Positions 8,313 to 16,782 of a stretch of DNA of 64,000 bases are shown piece by piece. Under the pieces are notes generated by a model. That model had not been told where the DNA came from. It saw only the letters and a program-made list of their open reading frames with translations, and searched no databases. The position numbers and the translations under genes were made by a program. Each line of letters starts with the position of its first letter. Position 1 is the first letter of the stretch. Origin of the DNA: Ensifer oleiphilus. GTDB taxonomy: Bacteria; Pseudomonadota; Alphaproteobacteria; Rhizobiales; Rhizobiaceae. The stretch is from the NCBI RefSeq assembly GCF_013371465.1, contig NZ_JABWDU010000002.1:785666-849665 (forward strand), read 5' to 3'.

Positions 8313-8409
8313 GGCACCGGGCGCTTTGACTAGGCTGCTTGTCAATGACGGTGGAGCACCAGGGCATCAGCGCCTTGGCGGTATCCGACAACAACCGCAG
8401 GGAACAGAC

Positions 8410-9498
8410 GTGACATCCGCTTCGACGAACGACATCGAGTTCCGTTCGGTCGCCAAACGCTATGGCAGCGTGACCGCCGTTTCGGACATCAACTTCGCGG
8501 TGCCCAAGGGCGCCTTCATGGCGCTGCTCGGCCCTTCGGGCTGTGGCAAGACCACCTGCCTGCGCATGATCGGCGGCTTCGAACAGCCGAGCGAGGGCAC
8601 GGTCTATATCAGCGGTGAGGCGATGAACGGCGTTGCCGCCTACAGGCGCCCTGTTAACATGGTGTTCCAGCAGTATGCGCTGTTTCCCCATCTCGATGTC
8701 GAGCAGAACGTCTCCTACGGCTTAAGGCAGATGCGGCCGCGCATATCAGGCGCTGAGATTTCGCGCCGCGCCCAGGAAGCGCTGGAGATGGTGCGGCTTG
8801 GCGGCTTCGGCAAACGCCGGATCCACGAAATGTCCGGCGGCCAGCAGCAGCGCGTGGCGCTTGCCCGCGCCATCGTCAACAAGCCGAAGGTGCTGCTGCT
8901 CGACGAACCCTTGGCAGCGCTCGACAAGAAGCTGCGCACCGCCATGCAGATCGAGCTGCAGACGCTGCAACGAGACCTCGGCATCACCTTCGTGCTCGTC
9001 ACCCACGACCAGGAAGAAGCGCTGTCGATGAGCGACTTCGTCTGCGTCATGAATGCCGGCCGCATCGTCCAGGTGGGTCCGCCGCAGGACATTTACGACC
9101 GTCCGGCAAGCCTGTTCGTCGCCGATTTCGTTGGCAAGACCAACCGGATCGCTGCCACCGTCGACACCGGCGGCGCGTCGGTGGTGTTTGCCGATGGCAC
9201 GCGGGTTGCCGCTCCGGTTGCCACGACGCCGAGCGCAGGCGCCGCCATGGTCGCCCTGCGCCCCGAAGCGATCAGCCTGAAACGCAACGGCGCGGCTGGC
9301 ACCGCCGCCCTCTCGGGCATCGTCACCCATCGCATTTTCCTGGGATCGTCGGTCGAATATTCCGTCGATGTCGACGGCCTCGGCGACTTTCTCGTCACCG
9401 CCGACCGCAGGGCGCTCGGCGACGGCGATCTCGTCGAGCCCGGTGACAGGGTCGGCCTCGCCTTCGATCCCAACGCGCTCCACGTCTTTCCGGCCTGA
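8410..9498 (+). CDS. polyamine/quaternary-amine-type ABC transporter ATPase (PotA-like)
   Basis: A 362-residue PotA-family ATPase with Walker A GPSGCGKTT, Q-loop VFQQYALFPH, signature MSGGQQQR, Walker B VLLLDEPLAALD, switch VTHDQEEA and a C-terminal TOBE domain (VALRPEAISL). A GTG at 8410 is chosen as start because AGGGA lies eight bases upstream and the protein then begins just before the domain. An upstream in-frame ATG at 8326 would add 28 residues in promoter DNA. It is the first gene of an operon with binding protein, two permeases and an SDR. The Pot-type architecture transports spermidine, putrescine and other small amines or betaines; the real substrate is unknown. Confidence 0.88.
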   Translation: MTSASTNDIEFRSVAKRYGSVTAVSDINFAVPKGAFMALLGPSGCGKTTCLRMIGGFEQPSEGTVYISGEAMNGVAAYRRPVNMVFQQYALFPHLDVEQNVSYGLRQMRPRISGAEISRRAQEALEMVRLGGFGKRRIHEMSGGQQQRVALARAIVNKPKVLLLDEPLAALDKKLRTAMQIELQTLQRDLGITFVLVTHDQEEALSMSDFVCVMNAGRIVQVGPPQDIYDRPASLFVADFVGKTNRIAATVDTGGASVVFADGTRVAAPVATTPSAGAAMVALRPEAISLKRNGAAGTAALSGIVTHRIFLGSSVEYSVDVDGLGDFLVTADRRALGDGDLVEPGDRVGLAFDPNALHVFPA

Positions 9499-9550
9499 CT
9501 GGGCCACACCTGCTGATGCATGAACGTCAAACGATAAAGGGAACAGCGTC

Positions 9551-10711
9551 ATGACCAAATGGTACAGAGAAAATGCCCCGATTACCGCCGACAAGCTTGC
9601 CGACGAGCTGATGCGCCTGAAGCGCGGCTCGGTCAGCCGCCGCCACTTCCTCGGCGTGACCGGCCTTGGCCTTGCAACCGCGGTGCTGGCGCGCCAGCCC
9701 GGCCTGTTCAGCTCGACCGCCTTCGCGCAGGATCTCGGCACACAAATGTCGATCGCCACCTGGCCGAACTACCATGACCCCGCCACCTTCGAGGCGTTCC
9801 AGGCTGCAACCGGCGTTGCCGTCGAAGTCAACGTCTTCGGCTCCAACGAGGAGATGCTGGCCAAGCTCCAGGCCGGCGGCACCGGCTGGGACCTTTTCGT
9901 GCCCACCAACTACACCATCTCCACCTATGTGAAGCTCGGCCTGATCGACGAACTCGATCTTTCCAAGCTGCCGAACTACGACGCCGCGACCGAAACCGCG
10001 CGCTTCACCAACGAGGGCGTCGTCGACGGCAAGACCTATGCCGTGCCGAAGAACTGGGGCACCACCGGCATCGCGCTCAACTCGAGCAAGATCAAGACGC
10101 CCGTCACCAGCTGGAAGGACTTCTTCGAGGTCGCCATGACCGAGGCCGACGGCCGAGCCATGGTGCACGACTACCAGCTGACCACCATCGGCAACGCGCT
10201 GGTCTCGCTCGGCTATTCGTTCAATTCCACCAAGCCGGAAGAACTGGCCAAGGCCGAGGAACTCTTGATCAAGGTGAAGCCGCATCTCTACGCCATCAAC
10301 AGCGATTACCAGCCGTCGATGCGCGCCACCGACGCCTGGATGACCATGTGCTGGACCAATGACGGCGCCCAGCTCAATCGCGACATGCCGGAAATCCAGT
10401 TCGTGCTCGGCAAGGACGGCGGCGAGATCTGGTCGGACTTCTACGCGATCCCGAAGAGCGCCGCCAACAAGGCGGCCGGCTATGCGCTGCTCAACTACCT
10501 GATGAAGCCGGAAAACGCCGTCAAGGAGCACATCGCCAACGGCGCGCCCACCACCGACAGCCGTGTGCTGAAGCTGCTTCCGGCCGACGTCACCGGCAAC
10601 AAGATCGTCTATCCGGACGAAGCCTCCCTGACGCCGCTCGAATTCGGCGCCGCGGTGACGCTGACGGATCCGGGCCGGGCCGAACTGATGGCACGTTTCA
10701 AGTCGGCTTGA
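9551..10711 (+). CDS. PotD/PotF-like substrate-binding protein, Tat signal
   Basis: A 386-residue periplasmic binding protein of the PotD/PotF family. The N-terminus has a twin-arginine signal (SVSRRHFLGVTGLGLATAVL) with probable cleavage near STAFAQD. The mature part shows the PotD-type pattern: SIATWPNYHDPATFEAFQ, then GTGWDLFVPTNYTI, the hinge region YAVPKNWGTTGIALN and MTMCWTNDGAQL. Several aromatic residues near these segments could form the cage that holds a polyamine or trimethylammonium group. It lies between the ATPase and the permeases, separated from the latter by a RIME-like repeat, which may lower expression of the downstream permeases. Confidence 0.88.
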   Translation: MTKWYRENAPITADKLADELMRLKRGSVSRRHFLGVTGLGLATAVLARQPGLFSSTAFAQDLGTQMSIATWPNYHDPATFEAFQAATGVAVEVNVFGSNEEMLAKLQAGGTGWDLFVPTNYTISTYVKLGLIDELDLSKLPNYDAATETARFTNEGVVDGKTYAVPKNWGTTGIALNSSKIKTPVTSWKDFFEVAMTEADGRAMVHDYQLTTIGNALVSLGYSFNSTKPEELAKAEELLIKVKPHLYAINSDYQPSMRATDAWMTMCWTNDGAQLNRDMPEIQFVLGKDGGEIWSDFYAIPKSAANKAAGYALLNYLMKPENAVKEHIANGAPTTDSRVLKLLPADVTGNKIVYPDEASLTPLEFGAAVTLTDPGRAELMARFKSA

Positions 10712-10766
10712 GCTGGCATGGGGCTACCCACGCGGAGAGGGAACGCCCTCATCCACGTCGTGAGGC

Positions 10767-10936
10767 GCCCCTCATCCGCCCGCCGGCACCTTCTCCCCGT
10801 TCTGACGGGGAGAAGGGACAAACAGCAAGCTCCCGTTCCCATCTCCCGCCGGCCGGGCAAGGGGAAGCAAGGCCGGCGCCACACGTCCCTTCGCCCCGCA
10901 AGCGGGGAGAAGGTGGCCGGCAGGCCGGATGAGGGG
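10767..10936. repeat. RIME-like palindromic intergenic repeat
   Basis: The segment is bounded by GCCCCTCATCCGCC and its inverse GGCCGGATGAGGGG. Inside are CCTTCTCCCCG...CGGGGAGAAGG palindromes, here in two copies. The same words recur at 26131-26297, 49854-50000 and 60416-60597. They resemble the Rhizobium intergenic mosaic elements (RIME). The element sits inside the transporter operon between the binding-protein and permease genes. Confidence 0.8.
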
Positions 10937-10985
10937 CCTGCCTCGTCGCGCCGATGGGCAGACAAGACTGGTGAAATTCGAACGG

Positions 10986-11861
10986 ATGAACCTTATGCCT
11001 ATGGCAACGAACACGAAGAGAAACCTGGTGACGGCAGCGCTGGTGGCGCCGGCGGCGGCATGGCTGATGATCTTTCTCGTGCTGCCGTTCATCGCCATGC
11101 TGGTGTTCGCCTTCGGCGAGCGCGCGCCGGAAGGCGGCTATCAGGCGGCCTTTACCTTCGCCCAGTTTGCAAGACTTCCGACACGCGCGGCCGCCTTCTG
11201 GAACACGATGGTGCTGGCGCCGGTCGGTGCGCTCGTCTGCCTGCTTGTCGCCTACCCCGTCGCCTACTATCTCGCGGTCAAGTCCGATCCGCGCTACCGC
11301 CTGATCCTCGTGTCGCTGGTGGTCGTGCCCTTCTGGACGAGCCTGCTCGTGCGCACCTACGCCTGGATGTACATTCTCGGCTCGCGCGGCATTCCCAATC
11401 TGCTGTCGATGATCGGGCTTGAGGATGTGCGCCTGTTGAATACGCCCGGCGCCGTGCTGCTCGGCATCGTCTATGGCTACCTGCCGCTGATGATCATGCC
11501 GATCTATGTCAGCCTCGAAAAGCTCGATCGCCGACTGCTGGAAGCCTCGGCCGACCTCGGCGCAAGACCCGTGTCGACCTTCTTCGGCGTCACCCTGCCC
11601 CTGTCGCTGCCGGGCGTGATGACCGGCGTGGCGCTCGTCACCATCCTGCTGCTCGGCGAATACCTGATCCCGCAGCTTCTCGGCGGCGGCAAGGTCTTCT
11701 TCATCGGCAATGCGCTGGTCGATCTCTTCCTGCAATCGCGAAACTGGCCCTTCGGCTCGGCAATCGCCGTAACGCTGGTGGCCGTGGTCGTGGTGATCCT
11801 GATGGTGGCTATGCGCATCGCCTTCCGGGTCGCCGGCACAAGACAGGTGGATCTCGTCTGA
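10986..11861 (+). CDS. PotB-like ABC transporter permease
   Basis: A permease of about 291 residues with the PotB/PotH pattern. A first membrane helix (VAPAAAWLMIFLVLPFIAM) is followed by a periplasmic loop, then five further hydrophobic segments and the EAA coupling loop EASADLGARPVSTFFGV near residue 190. The start is uncertain: ATGs at 10986, 10995 and 11001 are all in frame and none has a strong ribosome site; the first is used here. An upstream extension would run into the RIME-like repeat. The stop overlaps the next gene's ATG (TGATG at 11859-11863). It forms the pore with the product of 11861-12679. Confidence 0.85.
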   Translation: MNLMPMATNTKRNLVTAALVAPAAAWLMIFLVLPFIAMLVFAFGERAPEGGYQAAFTFAQFARLPTRAAAFWNTMVLAPVGALVCLLVAYPVAYYLAVKSDPRYRLILVSLVVVPFWTSLLVRTYAWMYILGSRGIPNLLSMIGLEDVRLLNTPGAVLLGIVYGYLPLMIMPIYVSLEKLDRRLLEASADLGARPVSTFFGVTLPLSLPGVMTGVALVTILLLGEYLIPQLLGGGKVFFIGNALVDLFLQSRNWPFGSAIAVTLVAVVVVILMVAMRIAFRVAGTRQVDLV

Positions 11862-12679
11862 TGCGCACCTTCATCTCCTCGGTCTACATCTTCCTTTACG
11901 CGCCGATCGCACTCGTCGTCTTGTTCTCGTTCAATGCCGGACGCAGCGCCAGCGAGTTCACCGGGTTTTCGACCGCCTGGTACGGCAAGGCGCTCGGCAA
12001 TACCTTCCTGGTCTCGGCGCTGCAGAACAGCCTGATGATCGCCTTTACCAGCGCGACGCTCGCGGCAATCTTCGGCACCATGGCCGCACTCGGCATGGAG
12101 CGGCTGGCGCCGCGCAACCGCGCGATCTTCGATGCGCTCTTTGCAGCGGCCATCGTCGTTCCCGGCGTCGTCATCGGCATCGCCACGCTGGTGGCGCTCG
12201 TTGCCGTCTTTTCCTTCGTCAATCCGGCGCTGGCAACGATCTGGCCGGGTGACCAGCCGCCGCAGTTCGGGCTCGGCTATGGCTCGATCATTGCCGCCCA
12301 CGGCCTTTTCTCGATGGCGCTCGTCACCATGATCGTGAAAGCCCGCATCGCCAGCCTCGGACGCGATATCGTCGAGGCCTCAAGCGATCTCTATGCGACG
12401 CCGCTCACCACATTCCGGCTGATCGTGCTGCCGCAGATCCTGCCGTCGATCCTCGCCGGCTTCCTGCTCGCCTTCACTTTCTCCTTCGACGATTTCATCA
12501 TCGCCTTCTTCGTCGCCGGCTCGAAGACGACCTTGCCGATCTACGTCTTCGCCTCGATCCGCCGCGGCGTGACGCCCGAGATCAACGCGATCGCGACACT
12601 TGTGCTGGTCGCCTCGCTGCTCCTGATCCTGACCGCCCGCATCCTGATGCGGGATAAAAAACCGAAATCCGGGGAGTGA
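11861..12679 (+). CDS. PotC-like ABC transporter permease
   Basis: A 272-residue second permease of the PotC/PotI type. It begins MRTFISSVYIFLYAPIALVV, with a first helix ending in LFSFNAG, the usual YAPxxxLxxxSFN pattern. The EAA coupling loop EASSDLYATPLTTFRLIVLP is followed by FSFDDFIIAFFVAGSKTTLP, a diagnostic PotC segment. Translation is coupled to the first permease by the TGATG overlap, and four bases separate its stop from the SDR gene. With the ATPase at 8410 and the binding protein at 9551 it completes the importer. Confidence 0.88.
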   Translation: MRTFISSVYIFLYAPIALVVLFSFNAGRSASEFTGFSTAWYGKALGNTFLVSALQNSLMIAFTSATLAAIFGTMAALGMERLAPRNRAIFDALFAAAIVVPGVVIGIATLVALVAVFSFVNPALATIWPGDQPPQFGLGYGSIIAAHGLFSMALVTMIVKARIASLGRDIVEASSDLYATPLTTFRLIVLPQILPSILAGFLLAFTFSFDDFIIAFFVAGSKTTLPIYVFASIRRGVTPEINAIATLVLVASLLLILTARILMRDKKPKSGE

Positions 12680-12683
12680 ACAG

Positions 12684-13445
12684 ATGATCCTGAAAGACCG
12701 GGTCGCGATCGTGACCGGAGCGGGCTCCGGGATCGGAAAGGCGGGTGCTGCCATCATGGCACGCGAGGGCGCCCACGTCGTCATAATCGACCGCAGCGTC
12801 GAGGCGGGTAGCCTCACCGTCGACACCATTCGCGCCATGGGCGGCAAGGCCGAGGCTGTCACGCTCGACGTCACCGACGACGCGGCCCTTGCCGACGGCA
12901 TCGCCGACATCCTCTACCGCCACGGCCGCATCGATATCCTGCACAACCATGCCGGCGCGCAGGTTGCCGGCGATCTCGAAGGTGTCGAGATTTCCGGTTT
13001 CGACCGGTCCTGGAACCTCAACGTGCGCGCCCATTTCATGGCCGCCCGCCTGGTCATGCCGTCGATGAAGGCCGCCGGCCGCGGCGTCATCGTCAACACG
13101 TCATCGTCGTCGGGCGTGCTCTACGACCGCGAGATGATCGCCTACACCACGACCAAGCATGCCGTTATCGCCATGACCAAGCAGATGGCCGGCGACTACG
13201 CCCGCCACGGCATCCGCGTCAACGCGCTCTGCCCCGGCTGGGTCGATACCCCCTTCAACGACCCCTTCATCGCCCAGATGGGCGGCCGCGGCGCGATCGA
13301 AGCCTATATCCGCGAGAAGGTCCCGCTCGGCCGCTGGGCCAGCGTCGAGGAGATCGCCGAGTCGATCCTGTTTCTGGTGTCCGACCGCTCGTCCTACATG
13401 ACCGGTCAGATCCTGGTTGTGGATGGCGGCGAGACGGTGGTGTGA
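12684..13445 (+). CDS. short-chain dehydrogenase/reductase (SDR), NAD-type
   Basis: A 253-residue classical SDR. The cofactor loop TGAGSGIG is at residues 11-18 and Asp36 after the second strand favours NAD over NADP. The usual NNAG reads HNHAG (about 88-92), the serine block is NTSSSSG (138-144) and the catalytic pair is Tyr154/Lys158 (YTTTK). GRWASVEEIAESILFLVSD and TGQILVVDGG near the end are typical of the family. It starts 4 bases after the permease and is probably co-transcribed with the importer, so it may oxidise the imported compound or a product. It ends one base before the convergent urocanase-like gene. The substrate is not readable from sequence. Confidence 0.85.
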   Translation: MILKDRVAIVTGAGSGIGKAGAAIMAREGAHVVIIDRSVEAGSLTVDTIRAMGGKAEAVTLDVTDDAALADGIADILYRHGRIDILHNHAGAQVAGDLEGVEISGFDRSWNLNVRAHFMAARLVMPSMKAAGRGVIVNTSSSSGVLYDREMIAYTTTKHAVIAMTKQMAGDYARHGIRVNALCPGWVDTPFNDPFIAQMGGRGAIEAYIREKVPLGRWASVEEIAESILFLVSDRSSYMTGQILVVDGGETVV

Positions 13446-15107
13446 TCAGTCGAGCCTGAGATGCCCGATACCCTTGGCGGCGATCTCCTCGAAACTTTCG
13501 TCATAGCCCGCGTCCGCATAGCGGATAACACCGAGGGACGTATCGTTAGTGAGCGCATGATCCAGCCGCTCGTCGGCATCCGGCGTGCCGTCGGCAACCA
13601 CCGTCACGCCGCAACTCGTCATGTAGCCGGCATAACCTCCCCCGCCCGAATGGATGACGACGAGGTCGGCCATCGACGAGCAGAGCAGCATGGCATCGAG
13701 CAAGGGCCAGTCGGCGATGGCGTCCGATCCGTCCTTCATCCGCTCGGTCATGATGTTGGGATGGGCCATGGCGCCGGCATCGAGATGATCGCGCGAGAAG
13801 GCGACGGGTCCTTTCAGTTCGCCCGACGCCACCAACTCATTGACGCGCCGCGCCAGCGCCGTCCGCTCGCCATGGCCGAGCCAGGCGATACGCGCCGGCA
13901 ACCCTTCGAACGGGATGTGCTCGCGCGCAAGCCTGATCCAGTTGGTCACGATCCTGTTGTCCGGGAACATGTCGAGCAGCAGGTCGTCGATGCGGGCGAT
14001 GTCGCTCTCCTCGCCCGATAGTGCCATCCAGCGGAAAGGGCCGATGGCGCGGGCAAAAAGCGGGCGCAGATAGGCCTCGGTAAAGATCGGGATGTCGAAT
14101 GCGTTGGCGACGCCGCCGTCGCGCGCCTGCGTGCGGATCAGGTTGCCGTTGTCGAAGACTTCGGCGCCCTTTTTCTGGAAGTTGAGCATCGCAGTGACGT
14201 GCTCGACGATCGAGGCCCGGCTTGCGGCCATCAGTTGCCCTTGGCCGTCGTCGCGCAGGGATTTGACCTGATCGATCGTCATGCCCTTCGGCACGTAGCC
14301 ATAGACGAGATCGTGCGCCGAGGTCTGGTCGGTCACCACATCGGGCACGATGCCGCGTCTTGCGATCTCGGGATAGATCTCGGCGGCATTGCCGACGAGG
14401 CCTACGGAAAGCGCCCGCTTTTCCTTCACTGCCGCATCGATCATCGACAGTGCCGTGTCGAGATCCGGCGCGATCTCCTGGAGATAGCCGATGTCCCGGC
14501 GCTTCTTCGCCCGCTCCGCATCGATGTCGACACAGAGGATCGCAGCCCCTGCCATGCGGCCGGCAAGCGGCTGCGCCCCGCCCATGCCGCCGAGGCCCGC
14601 GGTCAGCACGAAGCGGCCTGAAAGATCGCCGCCGAACCGGCGCTCGGCGATGCGCATGAAGATCTCGTAGGTGCCCTGGATCACGCCCTGGCTGCCGATA
14701 TATTGCCAGGCGCCCGCCGTCAGCCCGCCCCAGCAGATCAGCCCCTTGCGCTGCAGCTCGTAGAAGACCTCGGCCTTTGCCCATTGCCCGACGATGTTGC
14801 AATTGGCCATGATCACCAGCGGCGCCTTGGCATGGGTCTTCAAGAGCCCCACCGGCTTGCCGGACTGGATGATCAGCGTCTGGTCCTCGTCCATCTCGGT
14901 GAGCGCCTTGACGATGGCGCGGTGCGCCGGCCAGTTGCGCGCCGCCTTGCCGAGGGCGGCATAGACGATGAGATTGTCCGGGTCTTCGCCGACGGAGAGC
15001 ACATTTTCGAGCAACCGCAGCAAGGCTTCCTGCCGCCACCCCTTGGCGCGCAGCTCCGGTCCGCCGGGGATCGGAAAATTCGGATGACGGGGGTTGGCCT
15101 TGGGCAT
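13446..15107 (-). CDS. urocanase-family hydratase lacking the signature cysteine (candidate thiourocanate hydratase)
   Basis: A 553-residue urocanase-family protein, normal in length, with the NAD-binding region GLGGMGGAQPLA and DQTSAHD. The start at 15107 follows GAGGAACGAGACG. Several active-site positions differ from canonical HutU: the signature FQGLPARICW reads FEGLPARIAW (Ala408 for the active-site Cys), LFCRGIGPFRW reads LFARAIGPFRW, HHGGGVG reads HSGGGGY, and HDPVHGY reads HDLVYGY. It lies downstream of a MIO-less lyase, a hydantoinase, a carbamoylase and a thiohydantoin-desulfurase-family gene. I infer it hydrates thiourocanate or a related product rather than urocanate. A plain urocanase annotation would be the default but fits the residues poorly. 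Confidence 0.8.
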   Translation of the reverse strand: MPKANPRHPNFPIPGGPELRAKGWRQEALLRLLENVLSVGEDPDNLIVYAALGKAARNWPAHRAIVKALTEMDEDQTLIIQSGKPVGLLKTHAKAPLVIMANCNIVGQWAKAEVFYELQRKGLICWGGLTAGAWQYIGSQGVIQGTYEIFMRIAERRFGGDLSGRFVLTAGLGGMGGAQPLAGRMAGAAILCVDIDAERAKKRRDIGYLQEIAPDLDTALSMIDAAVKEKRALSVGLVGNAAEIYPEIARRGIVPDVVTDQTSAHDLVYGYVPKGMTIDQVKSLRDDGQGQLMAASRASIVEHVTAMLNFQKKGAEVFDNGNLIRTQARDGGVANAFDIPIFTEAYLRPLFARAIGPFRWMALSGEESDIARIDDLLLDMFPDNRIVTNWIRLAREHIPFEGLPARIAWLGHGERTALARRVNELVASGELKGPVAFSRDHLDAGAMAHPNIMTERMKDGSDAIADWPLLDAMLLCSSMADLVVIHSGGGGYAGYMTSCGVTVVADGTPDADERLDHALTNDTSLGVIRYADAGYDESFEEIAAKGIGHLRLD

Positions 15108-15171
15108 CGTCTCGTTCCTCGTTGTTGTCTCTGCGGGCGTGCCCACTCATTCGTGGCACGGAAAAGGGCGG

Positions 15172-15290
15172 CCCCTCACCCTAGCCCTCTCCCCGCTGGC
15201 AGGGACGGCGCAATGCCTGCCACACGCACCGCGGATGGAAGCGGCCACGTCCCCTCTCCCCGCCTGCGGGGAGAGGGCTAGGGTGAGGGG
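15172..15290. repeat. RIME-like palindromic repeat
   Basis: The outer arms are CCCCTCACCCTAGCCCTCTC and its near-perfect inverse at 15265-15290, with an inner CTCCCCGCC...GGGGAG hairpin. The same arms recur at 36090-36129 and at the right ends of 26131-26297 and 60416-60597. It lies between the TfoX-N gene and the urocanase-like gene and may end or weaken the message between them. Confidence 0.75.
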
Positions 15291-15341
15291 CAATTCACCA
15301 CACACATCGGTAAGGGCCGATCAAACCCACCCGCCTCTCAT

Positions 15342-15671
15342 TCACTTCGGTGGCAGCGTCTCGACGAAGGCGAACGCCCCATCCAACAGCCGCTTGCGTA
15401 AGCGGTCGTCGCCATAGGCATTGGCGCCTGCCCGCACCCAACCATGCATCGCCCGACCGTTCATCACCATCAGCTCGATATCGGGCAGTGCCAGCGCCCA
15501 ACCGTCATTGCCTTTGCCGAGCCTGACCAGCAGCGATCCTTCGCGCGAACCCAGGAGCAGATTGCCATGAAGCAGAAACGCCCAGCCCCCGAACATCGCC
15601 TTTTCCGAGAGCCCGGCGCGATCGCCGAGCTCCTCCCGGATCAACTCTTCCAGCCCCGCATCGCGCGCCAT
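15342..15671 (-). CDS. TfoX N-terminal-domain protein
   Basis: A 109-residue protein made only of a TfoX N-terminal domain, recognised from EKAMFGGWAFLLHGNLLLGS followed by LLVRLGKGNDGWALALP and a C-terminal helix with GRAMHGWVRAG. Stand-alone TfoX-N proteins are common in rhizobia and their biochemical role is not known; this is not the full competence regulator TfoX/Sxy. The gene follows the DUF917 gene by 15 bases on the same strand, so it is probably part of the same transcript. It is then separated from the urocanase-like gene by a palindromic repeat. Any link to the catabolic pathway is unproven. Confidence 0.8.
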   Translation of the reverse strand: MARDAGLEELIREELGDRAGLSEKAMFGGWAFLLHGNLLLGSREGSLLVRLGKGNDGWALALPDIELMVMNGRAMHGWVRAGANAYGDDRLRKRLLDGAFAFVETLPPK

Positions 15672-15686
15672 GATCGTCTCCCGTGA

Positions 15687-16781
15687 TTACCGTCCAGCAA
15701 GCGCGTAGCGCGCAAGCTCGATGCCCATCGCTTTCTCCACCGAAGGGTAAACGCTCGGGTCGAGCACACTGGAGGCAAGCGGAATTACCGTCTTCGGCAC
15801 ATGCAGCACGAAGATCGTCATGCCCACCTGCAATTGCCCGACGCTCAAGGGTTCGCCCTCCGGCGACAGCGTGGTGATGACGTCGGGGAAGGTCGCAAGC
15901 CTCTCGCCTTCCGCAGAGTCAACCGCCATGTATTCGTTCATCACGTGCAATACGGTTGAGTCAGATCCCTTCCCCAACGTCACGGTGCCAATGTCGAAGG
16001 CTTCCTTGGTGTAGACCACCGACTTGTCGGTAATCACCCCTTCGGCAAGCAGCGCGCCATTGGTCGTCTTGACCATCGCATCGATTATGGCGCTGCCACC
16101 CTTTGCCTCGGCCGCGATGATCGCCTCGCCGAGCGCCAGCGCCAACGAGATACCGCCGAGCGCCGCATTGTCCCTGACATAGGAGGCCCGCACCGGATTG
16201 CGGCAGGAGGCGATGAAGCCGCCGGACATGTCCGACGCCGTGCGCAGGATCGGCGAGACCTTGGCTGTGGCACCACGCACCACCAACTCGATATAGCGGT
16301 TCTCGTCGCGGTTTCCGCCGACGGCCGTCTGGATCATCGGTTCGGGCGAGCCGGCAAGGCCGATCGAGCCCATGTCGCCGGTCGGATGCGCCCGGATGTC
16401 GCCGACGGCATCGACCACCTTGGTGCCGAGGATCGCCGACGGCAGCCAGCCGTTCAGCGTCGAGGACTTGCCGTTCTGGCCGATGATCAGCCCGGAAAGC
16501 TTTTCGCCCAGCGCCTCCTGCAGAAGCTGCACCGCCTTGACATAGTCGACGCCGCGCATTTCCCAGGGGGTGGTCGAGGCGGGCGCGCCGATAGCAGCCG
16601 CCGTCGCCACCCAGTCGTTCGCGTCCAGTTCGTCGATCGATACCAGCTCCGGCTTGCCGATCGAGACGGCGGCATAGCCGAGCATGCGGCCGTGGTCGGC
16701 CCAGCCGCCACCGCCCGCGGCATAGACGGAGCCGCCCTTGACCGCTGCCTCGACATCCGTTTCCTTGAGTATCCGGCCCAT
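15687..16781 (-). CDS. DUF917 / S-methylthiohydantoin desulfurase-family protein
   Basis: A 364-residue protein of the DUF917 family, now described in Pfam as S-methyl-thiohydantoin desulfurase N and C domains. The recognisable opening is VKGGSVYAAGGGGWADHGRM; later marks are GDMGSIGLAGSPEPM and the C-terminal half with VITDKSVVYTKEAFDIGTV. Family knowledge says such enzymes remove the C2 sulfur substituent of a thiohydantoin ring to give a hydantoin. It sits one base downstream of the M20 carbamoylase and near a hydantoinase, so the set could convert a thiohydantoin-propionate to N-carbamoyl-glutamate and then glutamate. The family match is good; the reaction here is inferred from the neighbours. 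Confidence 0.82.
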   Translation of the reverse strand: MGRILKETDVEAAVKGGSVYAAGGGGWADHGRMLGYAAVSIGKPELVSIDELDANDWVATAAAIGAPASTTPWEMRGVDYVKAVQLLQEALGEKLSGLIIGQNGKSSTLNGWLPSAILGTKVVDAVGDIRAHPTGDMGSIGLAGSPEPMIQTAVGGNRDENRYIELVVRGATAKVSPILRTASDMSGGFIASCRNPVRASYVRDNAALGGISLALALGEAIIAAEAKGGSAIIDAMVKTTNGALLAEGVITDKSVVYTKEAFDIGTVTLGKGSDSTVLHVMNEYMAVDSAEGERLATFPDVITTLSPEGEPLSVGQLQVGMTIFVLHVPKTVIPLASSVLDPSVYPSVEKAMGIELARYALAGR

Positions 16782-16782
16782 C

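Noticed and set aside
13837-15159. A 440-codon open frame in another frame of the urocanase-like gene
   Set aside because: Arg/Gly/Ala-rich translation without motifs, fully inside a gene with clear family conservation.
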